The notes beneath the pieces were generated by a model, which had not been told where the DNA came from, searched no databases, and saw only the letters and a list, made by a program, of their open reading frames with translations. From Bimastos eiseni (taxonomy: Eukaryota; Annelida; Clitellata; Crassiclitellata; Lumbricidae), in contig OY365806.1 in assembly GCA_959347315.1 (NCBI GenBank), positions 31,808,818 to 31,872,817 on the forward strand: DNA of 64,000 nt, read 5' to 3'. The position numbers were made by a program, and so were the translations under genes. Of the stretch, positions 35,280 through 55,300 are shown piece after piece (the first letter of the stretch is position 1; the number at the start of each line of letters is the position of its first letter).

Positions 35280-35934
35280 GGGGCCGTCCATAAAGTACGT
35301 ACGCTCAGAGGGGGAGGGGGTCCAGGAAAAGCGTATGTTTGCGTATGGGGGGGGGGAAGGGGGGTCGCTCTAAAGAAGTACGTACGCAGAGATAAAATAT
35401 TATGATGTGAAATACGTCGTATCTGTTGTCCTGTCTAATTATTACCAACATTCTCTTTTATAATGTTAACAAAATTTCTTAAATTTTATTTTGAACTAAT
35501 ATATGATCTAGTAGCATAAAATGAACAAAGTTTTATACAGTAAATTAATAAATTTAATGATAATGTGCGTAATACACATTAGCCATTAGCACACGTATTA
35601 AAAATTAAGCACATTAACTACTCAAATAAACATTTAATTTTTTGCTTTAAAAACAGAATATTTAATTAATTAAAACTGTTGTAAAACTTTTAAGTCAGTC
35701 ACAAGAATTTCTATGTGTGAGTTTTTCAATCTGACTCAAATGCCGACTTGAGCCAGTCAAACAAATTTCGAATGACAGGTATATCCTCAGAAACCGATGA
35801 AAGCAAGTCGGGGGGGGGGGGGGTTGCAAAAGCGTACGTACTTTCGGGGGGGTGTGTCAAACGTACACCTTGCAACAGGGGGAGGGAGGTCCAAAAAGTC
35901 AAGTTTTCGGCGTACGTACTTTATGGACGGCCCC
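35280..35934. mobile_element. MITE with 25-bp perfect terminal inverted repeats and TTA duplication
   Basis: Left end GGGGCCGTCCATAAAGTACG and right end CGTACTTTATGGACGGCCCC are perfect inverted repeats over 25 bp, flanked by TTA on both sides (35277-35279 and 35935-35937). Inner G-rich blocks follow each end, including a run of 14 G near 35810. The AT-rich middle has no ORF. A 175-bp relative is at 51051-51224. Confidence 0.95.
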
Positions 35935-36535
35935 TTAGGAAAAATTGTGCCTGTCGCTTAGCCAATTACAGTTTTTAACTATGATAAAAAAGAAGGTGTA
36001 AAGGGATATGCAAATAAAGGAAAGAATGTATGCAGACAGAAAGTAAAGCAAAGGATAGGTAGATGGACATGCAAATCATCCTGCATTCCAATAATCATAT
36101 GTGCTATCGTATAGCCTATTATATAGCCTAATTCATGTTTCAGCTCATTTTGAAAATGTTTTGATTGTATATATATATATATACAATGTATATACATATA
36201 TAATATATATAATTGTGTGTGAAAAGTATTTCTGACTGTTGTAATTGTTTAGATATTTCAGAAGTTCTAATGTTGACATACTTGGACCTTGTATTTTACT
36301 GGTACCGCTGGATGTTGCCGTTTTTTTCTATTTGTGATACAAGGAATGGTGCGATCTTCATTAAAAATTATTATCAAACAAACTTGCTTAGTTTTTTCTA
36401 TTTCATGCATTAGCTATGTTTGTTCATTCCAATCTCATAAGTGTGCAGTACGGGTGATATTATATACTTTTGAGATAAGAAATGCCAACTATCTAGGAAT
36501 TGACCTGACAATCATGTACAACCAGATTTACAGTT
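35935..36535. other. Intergenic DNA with a TA microsatellite
   Basis: A (TA)n tract at about 36168-36212; otherwise nothing recognised. Confidence 0.6.
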
Positions 36536-36539
36536 GGTG

Positions 36540-36960
36540 GTAATTTTCCACTAGTATCAACGCCGACGCTCTGCATTCGTAGAGCCCACAGTGGAGTTGT
36601 GTGGGCATACTGTAGGCACGGTGAAGTTTTGATGCCGATAGTCCTGCAGAGCGCCCACAGCGGACGATGATTTGACACTAGAGCGGGCCCCCATTACGCC
36701 GACGTTCCTCACTCGTTGGGCCTATAGGGGGAATATTATATGGATAGCCGTTGTAAAGACGTATGCCTCCATCGCGCCCTCAGCGGGCGATGATTTCCCA
36801 CTATCGGGCCAACGCTCCACATTTATAGGGCGTGCAGTGGCATGTGTGGGCAAACTGTAGGCACACCAATGGTTAAAGACAGCTAGCCTCCATCGGAGAT
36901 GAATTCCCGCTAGCGGGCCGCTATCATACCGACGCGCTGGTTGCATTGTTCTTGCCTGCG
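36540..36960. repeat. Degenerate tandem array, about four units of 110-125 bp
   Basis: Units start near 36548, 36673, 36797 and 36907 with CCACTAKNGGGCC-like words. They share the elements CGCCGACGCTC, GCCCACAGTGG, GTGTGGGCA, CTGTAGGCAC and CAGCGGACGATGATTT. The units are diverged and non-coding. GC content is well above the surroundings. Confidence 0.75.
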
Positions 36961-39050
36961 TTGATTCACCATGGGTTATCCAGTTTTCATCTCTGGGCGC
37001 GCCTTGGGCACCACTTGGGGCATAATAAGGCGGAGGAAATAATGCCGGCAGACGCTGTCGTTCAGACGCGGGCCCACTAAGTCGGCCCTCTACCGCCTAG
37101 ATGAGCAAATCGATGCAAAAACCGCGTTGACAACCGGCGAAGGGCAGCTGAGGGGAATAATAATCGGCAGACACTGGGCCCTGCGAGTCGTGGCTGTCTG
37201 GGTGTATAGATCTGTATAGATCCTGTCCTGCAGTTTCCTGGATTCATTGTTTGTTGCCTATTTAATTGTAGAATTATGTCACGCAGATGATCCTGTAATT
37301 TCACACATTAGGGATTATTTGTAAGTTCTGCTGTTTATCTACGTATTTTGCAAAGCCAAAGTTTACAGCACATTGTATTGTCATTCGTCAACGATCATAC
37401 CTCGAAGCAGTGTCTACTTCAAGCTTTGATTCAACCGCGTCGTTAATGTAGCTATAATGTGGTTACCGTCGTTTACTATCCTTCGAAATGCAGATCAGTG
37501 GCAAGTTAAATTAAGTCTAGCGACATAATTATATCTGAAGTCATTGATTGAAATTGCAAGGGCGGTAATTAGCCCAACCCGATGCACTAAAAGATGCGTG
37601 TCAGAATTTGCGAAGATCGGCGTAGACGAGACCTGGCAAGGAGGCAATGACTACCAGACCAGAGCGATGATGGGGTACGAGAATCGCTGCTGGAGGAGTG
37701 ACTAGGTAGTCATCCAGCATCTAACCGGAGACATGGCCACATTTCGGAATGCCACCGACAAGACGTGCAGCAGGACCCGGTCCAGGCACCGCAACCGCCC
37801 AGTTTGGAGGCCTACATAGAGTGAGCCGCAGTAATTTGATGAAGGAGTGGACAAGTGTAGCGGTGGCGTCTGGAGTTATCGTGCGAGTAAAAGTGCGGAG
37901 CTGACGCAACTTTTAGCATGAATCACACAGTGACACAGGAGACGTTGAATGTGAGGTGCAAGTGTAAGCTTGGCTATAGATGTTCGGCAATCCTACAGTG
38001 TGTTTGCACAATTATCTCAGCAATTGATCAGCGAGTAGTAGGAGAGCTGATTTAGAGCAGCAGAAATTTTTAGGAACGGTCATGAAACTGGCTAATCCTG
38101 TTTTCACAAAGACTCGTGTATGATGCCCTGGAAGAGTTGGCCGATTTGTCCTTAGCATTGGAGATAGTTTATATCACTCTTCCTGTTGATCATCTACTCC
38201 TGAGTCCTGACAAGACGACTCGAAGTCATTACAGCTAGAAATGACTTAGTGGACAGTACTATGCTGAAGCTGGCCAGGCAGCAGATGCAAGAGCTTTCAA
38301 AGGTGTATCGTTTGCTACTTGCAGTGGGAAAGAGGGGAATTTATCGAGGCCAGTTTTACCAAGTATTGGTAGACGGCATGACAAAAAAACTGTTGGCAGA
38401 TTCGGAGAAGGATCTGTGTGGATCTGTGTAGTTCTAGTGTCTGATCTCTTGATCCTAATGCTTGGCCAAATGATATCGACCCTGAGGGGTGAGAGATAAC
38501 TGGTCCATTTACGTGGCAAGTTCTTACGTCATTACACTGCTGTGGAGCAAGATTATCGAGATTATTAAGATAGCAGAGGTGGCAGGGTTGCTGATCATTT
38601 CCAAGAGCTGCTGAATCGAATAAACACCTTAACCAGTAGGCTAAGCACGGCGAGTGTGAAAGGGGTTCAGTAAAATGAATATATTAATTCTGCACATCAC
38701 TCAGGTTACAGCTGTCTATTGAGTTTTTCGTGTGTAGACAACATCATAGACTGAATAGAATTTCTTTAATATTTTCTCTTTTGTTAGGCCCGTGTAGCTA
38801 CAGTTGGCTATTTGACTAGCTCAATATAGGCCTAACTGTATGTGAGATCCGAACCCTTGCTCTTTGAGCTTGAACTCGACACATTATAGACATTAGGCTG
38901 TATACACGTACATGTATATCTATTAATTCAAAAAATCTGCAGGATTCATATTTATTTTTAGGGAAAGAAAGATCATACTTGTTAAAAAATCAATGTAAAT
39001 TATTTTTATTTTTTGAATTTTTTAATGTTTTCTCTTGTACATTTTTAATA
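36961..39050. other. Intergenic DNA, unassigned, partly GC-richer
   Basis: Includes short frames such as 38249-38431 with a regular amino-acid mix, but no motif I can name. It may be old transposon coding sequence. Confidence 0.4.
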
Positions 39051-39059
39051 AGTGAAATG

Positions 39060-40090
39060 CGGTTTCATCGAAGAATACAATTCTTAAATTTGCATAAGGC
39101 CTGGTTAGGGATAGACTGTAGTCATTGCTGGTCCTGTCTCCTATCGAGTCAACTCGAACTTTGGAGTTCCCACTGCTCACCCAAACCATTCTCAACTTCT
39201 GATAATATGTGCTCTTGGAACCCGGTTTCATCAATACGCCGACGACTCCCAACTGTACTTGACATGGCGCCCATCTGAGGCACTGAAGTGCGTGTCAAGA
39301 ATATTGGCAATTGCGGAGTAAATGCAGATCTGGATGTCCTCCAATCGGCTAAGATTGAACCCGGATAAAACTGAATTTATGTGACTGGGCAAGAGACAAG
39401 CGCGTTCGAGGGCTGACAAGGAGGCGATTAAAGCAGCATTTCCTCATTGGAAAATTCAACGCGTCGTCCGGGATCTGGGAGTTCTTCTGGATCAAGACCT
39501 GTCCTTGGAGGAACATGTCAGTTCTCTGTGCAGGTCTTGCTTTTATCAATTATCCAGATTAGAGTCATTCGGCGAAATCTGTCAATTGACGCCGCTATAA
39601 CTCTTAATTGTCCACTCCTTCGCGCTGACTCGCCTGGACTACTGCAATGGTGTCCGTACGGGTCTGCCAAAGCTCCGGATAAGACAGCTTCAATCCGTTC
39701 TCAACTGCGCCACTCGAATCATTGCCAAGCTGCCAAAATACTCGCATATTTCAAGCTATATGCGTGACACACTGCACTTGCTCCCGGTTGAGGATAGGAT
39801 CACATTCAAGATCATCCTCATGGGACGGACATCGGTGGTCGGCACGGCTTCAGAATACATCAGAAAGCTCTGTCTTCCCGTCTCCAGCCAGCCAGGTCGT
39901 CGATCCTTGCGTGCTGGGCTCGTGGGGACTTGATGGTCCCGCGCTCCCGTACATCGATCCGGACAAACCGTGCCTTCTCATGCATTGGACCATCATACTG
40001 GAACGCTCTTCCGTTACAACTTCGCAACATTGCACGGCCTGCAGCCAACTTGTCTAAATTACTCAAATCGCATTTGTTTAGATCTATTGG
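39060..40090 (+). mobile_element. LINE 3' part (CR1/L2-like), plus strand, decayed
   Basis: Frames give YADDSQLYLTW (catalytic YADD, near 39230), NRLRLNPDKTEFM, VRDLGVLLDQDLSL, a stretch equivalent to LDYCNGVRTGLPK, then NCATRIIAKLPK and LLPVEDRITFKI. This is the canonical order of the C-terminal half of CR1/L2 reverse transcriptases. Stops at about 39335 and 39380, among others, and frame changes show it is dead. Confidence 0.9.
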
Positions 40091-40559
40091 GTAGCTACGT
40101 TTAGCGCCTGCGAGAGGTTCTTATAAGGAGCCATGTAAATTGCCTAATATATAGGCCTATATACATACATGCTCCCAGATTTTGGAGTTGTGGGTCTCGT
40201 TAGGATCTAGCTACTGCAAACTGGGTCCCCATGCCGAAAAGGTTTAGAACCGCTGATTTATGGCGTGCTGAAGAAACTAATAAATCTTTATATATACACG
40301 TTACTGTGGGCAGAAAAACAATGCATTTGCAACGGAGCCAGCCATTTTAAAATTTGCTTTCACAAATTTTAAGGTTTTGTAACAATCTATAATATTTATG
40401 TTGTCGGCCACGTGCACATGTAGACACTGTTAACTTACAATTCCGTGGTCCGGGGTACAAGTACGCCATTCAAACGGAACGTTAATAATCTACTTGCTCA
40501 GATGTCTTAAAACATTTTCCTATCGTTAACTGTGAGTAATTTATAGTGTGATTATTATT

Positions 40560-41480
40560 ATTATTTATTAAATTTGTAACGCGCACAAGGTCACACCAAA
40601 ATGTGAATCTGAGGCGCATATAGTCAGTCGCCAGGAGAAGATGCAATTAGATTTCCAAATCCTTGAAAGCCAAAGAAAAATAGTGAGTTTTGAGTCGCTT
40701 TTTGAAGGAAGTGCATGAATTTGAGCTACGAAAAGAGAGTGGCAGTTGATTCCATTCCCTAGGAGCAGAGACAAGAAATGCACGAGAGCTCATAACTGTT
40801 CTGCATCGTGGTTCAACTAAAAGACCTGTACTTAATGATCGTAAGCAACGAGGAAGAATGCATAAGGAGTTTGTAGAGCATGAATATAGGTAAGCTAGTG
40901 TATTGGTGATGAGGGCTTTGTAGGTCAAACAAGCTAACTTAAATTTGATTATGAATTCAACAGGGAGCCAATTTAGCTGGTGGAGTAGGGCAGAGGAGCA
41001 TGTTCGTAGTGGGACATGTAGCACTACTCGAGCTAAGGTATTTTGAGTTCAAGGTCTGAGAGACCGACACAAAGTGAATTAGCATAATCGAGGCGAGAGG
41101 AGACAAGTGAGCAGGCTATAGTATTGCAGACATATTTTTAGTTAGAGCCAACCTTATGTGACGTATTGCCCTGATGTGGTAGAAACAAGATTTACAAAGG
41201 CTTGTTATGTGGAGTCGAAATGTTAGCTAGCTACATGTCGAGGGTAATCCCAAGTGTTTTGACAGAGTCTGAAAGCGGCACAGCAGTGCCCGCCAGTTCA
41301 ATGCTAGAGTGCATAGAGAAAGAACGCAGGCGTTGACATGAGCCAAATACAATTGCTTCAGACTTGTCTGGGTTTATGGCCAAACCATTGAAACAGAACC
41401 ATGCATATATAGATGAGAGGCATTCTTCCAGTTTTAGTTTACCAGACTGATCAGTGTGTGACAGAGCAATATGGAGCGTG
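40560..41480 (-). mobile_element. LINE 3' part (CR1/L2-like), minus strand
   Basis: On the minus strand, from 41480 down: AWFCFNGLAINPDKSEAIVFG, LSDSVKTLGITLDM, then in 41024-40647 LHQLNWLPVEFIIKFKLAC, SRAFLVSAPREWNQLPLS and SFKKRLKTHYF. It ends near 40560 in an AT-rich tail. The element lies head-on against the plus-strand LINE that ends at 40090. Confidence 0.9.
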
Positions 41481-41659
41481 ATATATTTTCAGGTCGATGC
41501 CACGGGCTGAACCAGCAAAAGTTCAGAGTAGCCGGTAAAACTGTTTTCTGGACAATTATTTAGATTATTTAGTATTCTTCAGCGATAAAATTAATGTATT
41601 TAAGCGGGCTATTCCGTTTTAGCGTCATAATAAATTGAATTGCTTATAAAAAAGAGTAT

Positions 41660-41792
41660 CGGGCTTGTTCTTGATCTTGGTCTCAGACCATCGATTTCGA
41701 TCTTGGTCGTGGTCTTGGTCTTGGACAACTCGGTCTCGGTCTTGAACCTCTCGGTCTTGGTCTTGAGTATTTGGTCTCGTGCCTAACACTGA
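41660..41792. repeat. GGTCTTG-rich repeat, copy 2, with hAT-like end
   Basis: CTTGGTCTCAGACC, GGTCTTGGTCTTG and similar words recur. The block ends GTGCCTAACACTG at about 41791, like a reversed CAGTGTTAGGC terminus. Related to 18567-18745. It lies about 160 bp upstream of the SRSF10 start codon. Confidence 0.75.
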
Positions 41793-41950
41793 TATCAGCA
41801 GAGTCTAAGATCTTGTCAAATAACAGTTCTATTGAATGGTATGTTGTACTTACTCATTACACTGTAATGCTGAGGACTGCAGCGACGTCTGGTGTCTGAC
41901 TAGAGAAGAAAGAAAGGTTTTTGGGAATTTTAAAGAACGAACAAAGAGAA

Positions 41951-51488
<9,538 letters not shown>

Positions 51489-51956
51489 TCTTTTGAACAA
51501 AGCCACTTTTAAGAGTGAATACTTGACTGCACTGCTGTCTATAGATGTGATGACTTGTTTCTGTGGTTAGAACAATTTGACTGGCAACATGACCATTGGT
51601 TTTTTTCAATGCATAACAAATGCAATTTGTGTGACATAAAGTTTACTGAGCTTTACTATGGTATGTTTGTATTCTATATTGCTGATAAACAAGCCATAAT
51701 TACCATGCAAATTCATATCTTTTACTTGTACAAGCCATCATAATTGAAACTTCTTTACTACACTACAATATCTAAATGGGTTGACAAGTTTAATCAGATT
51801 TGAATGCTAAAATCAAAGGTTAGGTTGGATACCCCAAAGTTAATATAAATACAAATTTTCCTGCCACACCTTGTAAAGATATCTGTTCAAAAAACGGATT
51901 TTATCTGCCATAAACATAGCAGTTTATGGCACTGGCTGTGTATTTAGCAATTGACT

Positions 51957-51974
51957 TCCCCCCCCCCCCCCCAA
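51957..51974. repeat. Poly-C run
   Basis: About 15-17 consecutive C between the SRSF10 and SEC31 ends. Confidence 0.95.
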
Positions 51975-52162
51975 AATAATTGTCCAGTCATGTCAAAGTT
52001 CTTGTTGTGACATTAATGCACCCACTACATAATGACAAACATCGCCTCTTGTTCCTCCTCTTCTTCACCACTCGTTGACATAGCACCCTGTAACATCATG
52101 ATCTGTAATCTTGCCACAAGTCCAGTTGTTTCATTGCAATTTGGATTCTTCCTACAGTCCCT

Positions 52163-52351
52163 TCATTGGATGTAGACCTGGAGCTGAACCGCTGTCTGCA
52201 GCAGGACCTTCACACCCGTCATAAAGACACTGATTTCTGTAAAGCTGCCAACTTTGGCAATTTCTGCCACAACATTCAGGGCCATGTTGTAGTCAAACTC
52301 TTGGACAGCACGAACCGTCTGATGAAGTCCATTGAGTGTCGTCTGCGACAA
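52163..52351 (-). CDS. SEC31A: SEC31 last exon
   Basis: After ATCACACCAG. LSQTTLNGLHQTVRAVQEFD, ALNVVAEIAKVGSFTEISVF, MTGVKVLLQTAVQLQ, stop TGA at 52163-52165. Matches the C-terminus of vertebrate SEC31A. Confidence 0.95.
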   Translation of the reverse strand: MSQTTLNGLHQTVRAVQEFDYNMALNVVAEIAKVGSFTEISVFMTGVKVLLQTAVQLQVYIQ

Positions 52352-55300
52352 CTGGTGTGATAGAAACCAACAGCAAAAAATTATAATTTCACTTAAGTGA
52401 AATGAATAATGCATTTCATTTTACTCGTTACTACATTTGTGCACCATAACATTACACCATTGTGTTCTTGTACTGTTTATGATATCACTAGATATTGTCA
52501 CCATATCATACCTCTATATTACTGCACTGTTTTCATTAGACCTTTACATTAGTTCACCTTATAATTAGTTTTACATTTTTTACACCATTTCATCACTTGT
52601 AGTACACTATGTAATACAATTGTACATTATTTATTACACAGTATTAGCATTTAATGTGCTGGTACTCCACCAGGAACTCTCTCACCTCTTCATGTTTGTA
52701 ACTCTAAACTGAAAACTTGCCTCTTCGTCTACTTGTGGCTCTTAATGGTTGCCCGGCTTCAATGGGTGCTTCTGAACTTTGTAATCAATCAATCGATGAA
52801 ACCTGATTAGCGCCTCTTCAAGACATCTACTCAGAGGCGCTCCCAGTCCAACCACGCCCAAAGAGGACAGTTTTAAGGGAAGAATAGAAAGATGAGAAGC
52901 TCTTGGGTAAGAGCCAGAGGAAGCCCATTCCAAGTGGTAGGACCCACAACAGAGGGCACGATGTTGCAGCATAGCAGTGCGCGAGAATGGAACACCGAGA
53001 ACAGCATTCTCAAATGACTTGTCATTTAAATGACATTTCCTCAATCATAAGGTTCATAAGCAGATTATAGTAGTCAACTAACCGCTCCATTGCCAAGCTT
53101 TTCATAGAGAGCATCCAGTTTACGGCGAACATCATCCAGCTTCTTCTTTGTAGGCTGGAAAAAAGGTGGGCTTACAGTTAAGGCAATGTTGTAGCAAAAC
53201 ATTTTATACAGTGCCAATTCCTATTGAGAATTTCTCAAACATGCACATGACTAGGCTACTGACAAAAAGTACATGTAGGTTGGAAGTGTATGCTGATCAC
53301 AGTTAAATGAATAAGTGCTGCATGTTAACTTTGGTAACACCACATTGGATAGGGTACGGTAATGAAGCCATGGGCTTTTGTAATTCAATGCTCAAGCAAT
53401 ACATAAATCTTGCTCACTTTGCCTCACTCCTGGGATATGATCCTTTGGAGTTTAAAAACATAAAATTTGCTTCAGAACTTTCGAACATAAAAATGCAAGT
53501 CTATAAAATATTCTGCTGTTACTAATAACATCACAGACTAGCATACTAGAGAAATTTTGCCATTAAAGAATGCATCATAACCTTTCAGAATCATAAGGGA
53601 TCTTATCTATCTTAATAATAAGAATATTATGTAGATGGGGTCATTGCATGCCAACTGACTTACAACATTGAAGGCTCTTGCTTGGCAAAGTTCCACGAGT
53701 TTTTCGAAGACCTCCTGTATGACTTGGTGCTCGGCTGGAAGTACAGCTCGAAAGTCCTGAGCCTGAACCGGCTTCACTGGCTCTATTGCAGCTGAATTGT
53801 TTGGCTAAAATTGTTTACATTTATCAGTTGAGCTTCTAAAATCAGTTTGATTTCTATTATTACATATGCACTATTAACATATGTTACAAATATTTTCCTA
53901 TTGCCATCAATTGATGCCAATATTAATAAGTTGATAACAAGAACAAGAAGTGTAAAATTTAACCCTTTAACAACCAGCATTATTGATTATGCCTTACACA
54001 ATAGTACACGCTGGTCGTTAAAGGGATAAAATAACAGCCAGGTGAAATGAAGCCGTTCACCCTTCAGGACATCGGTAACACTTATCTTACAATTTTTCTT
54101 CCCACCTGAAAACACTTACCTTAAGTAACAAAATTTATACGGCCTCCAGTACTTAAAAGCAGTTGCTTTACATGGTGCTTTCTTTGTGTCAAGCATCATA
54201 AAAGACTAGCAATTACAGGTCAAATTACAGTCTCTCTCATGTATTCATCTCAGCTCACCTGTGGGGCATAATCCTTACGAAAAAATAATAAATTCTAATT
54301 TAAAAAGCACCACCAATAACAACAGTAATAAGATATAAAATAGGTGCCCATCTTGATAACAATCATAACAGATGCAATAATTAGGTCTGTCAATGATTTG
54401 AAATTTGCTTCATAACTTTACAATTTGTCTCATACCTTCCAATTATTCACTTATACTCCTGCAATTTACACCTGTAACATGCAAAGAGCCAATGTTTCTA
54501 ACTCAAATATTCGCCTCAGGCACTCACTCATTCAGAATGAACTTGGGAAACCAGGCTATATTTTACTAAACCTCTGACACCTTTAGTAATTATCATTACC
54601 TGATGGTGATGCTCCTGTGGTTGCTGATGCTGATGATGTTGCTCGAGTATGGCCTGTTGATGTTGCCGCAGTTGTTCCTCATATTCGAGGGGGTTATAGA
54701 GAACACCCTCATACGAAGGTGCGCCTGGGTGATCAACTGAAGACTATGCAGAGACATGCAGAACTTCAGCTTAACCTTCAGGTATCCAAGTAATTCATAT
54801 TAAAAGCAGCTGCTTTACATGGTGCCTTCTTTGTGTCAAACATCATAAAAGACTAGCAATTACAGGTTAAATTAGTCCCTCTCATTTATTGTGTGGCACG
54901 GTGGCTGATTGATTAGAGCAGTTGCCCTGTGTGCGCTGAGTGAGCAGGTTCGACCCTCGTCCAAGGAGTCACTGTGTAGGGATCTTGAGCAAACCCGCAC
55001 AAAATTGCCCTACAGTACAACTGCAATTGCGCCGTCGAGGCGTGTGGACTTTTGAGCAAAAAATGTTGGAAGGAGGGCGATATCAAAATTCAGAATAAAT
55101 AAATATTAAAGCTAATAATAAAACTAATTACAATGCTAACTATAGTACTATTCCTACCATTAATACTACCAATAACAATGCCAACAATTTAAACAATAAT
55201 ACCGTTACTGCATCTAGTAAAAGTTTTCTATGATATCCTAAGAACATGAACATAAACTTATTCATTGTGTAATTAACAGCAACAGCAATAGGAACATCAA

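Larger units (their letters stand above)
18869..40255. mobile_element. Possible 21.4-kb hAT element or composite, with nested insertions
   Basis: The left end starts CAGTGATTCTCAACC and the right end finishes GGTTTAGAACCGCTG, an imperfect hAT-like inverted repeat (12 of 15). Both ends abut the same 8-bp word ATTTATGG (18861-18868 and 40256-40263), the duplication length expected for hAT transposition. Inside lie decayed hAT transposase remains (31 kb), a Gmr1-like LTR element with its own target duplication, a TTA-flanked MITE and a LINE fragment, so most of the length would be later insertions. A third hAT-type end at 34013 (GGTTGAGAATCACTG) has different flanks. The boundary words are seen directly; that they belong to one insertion is inference. 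Confidence 0.5.

Noticed and set aside
54893..54965. A tRNA gene
   Set aside because: A and B boxes are present but the sequence continues into a repeated body and A-rich tail and does not fold as a full tRNA; it is a SINE head.
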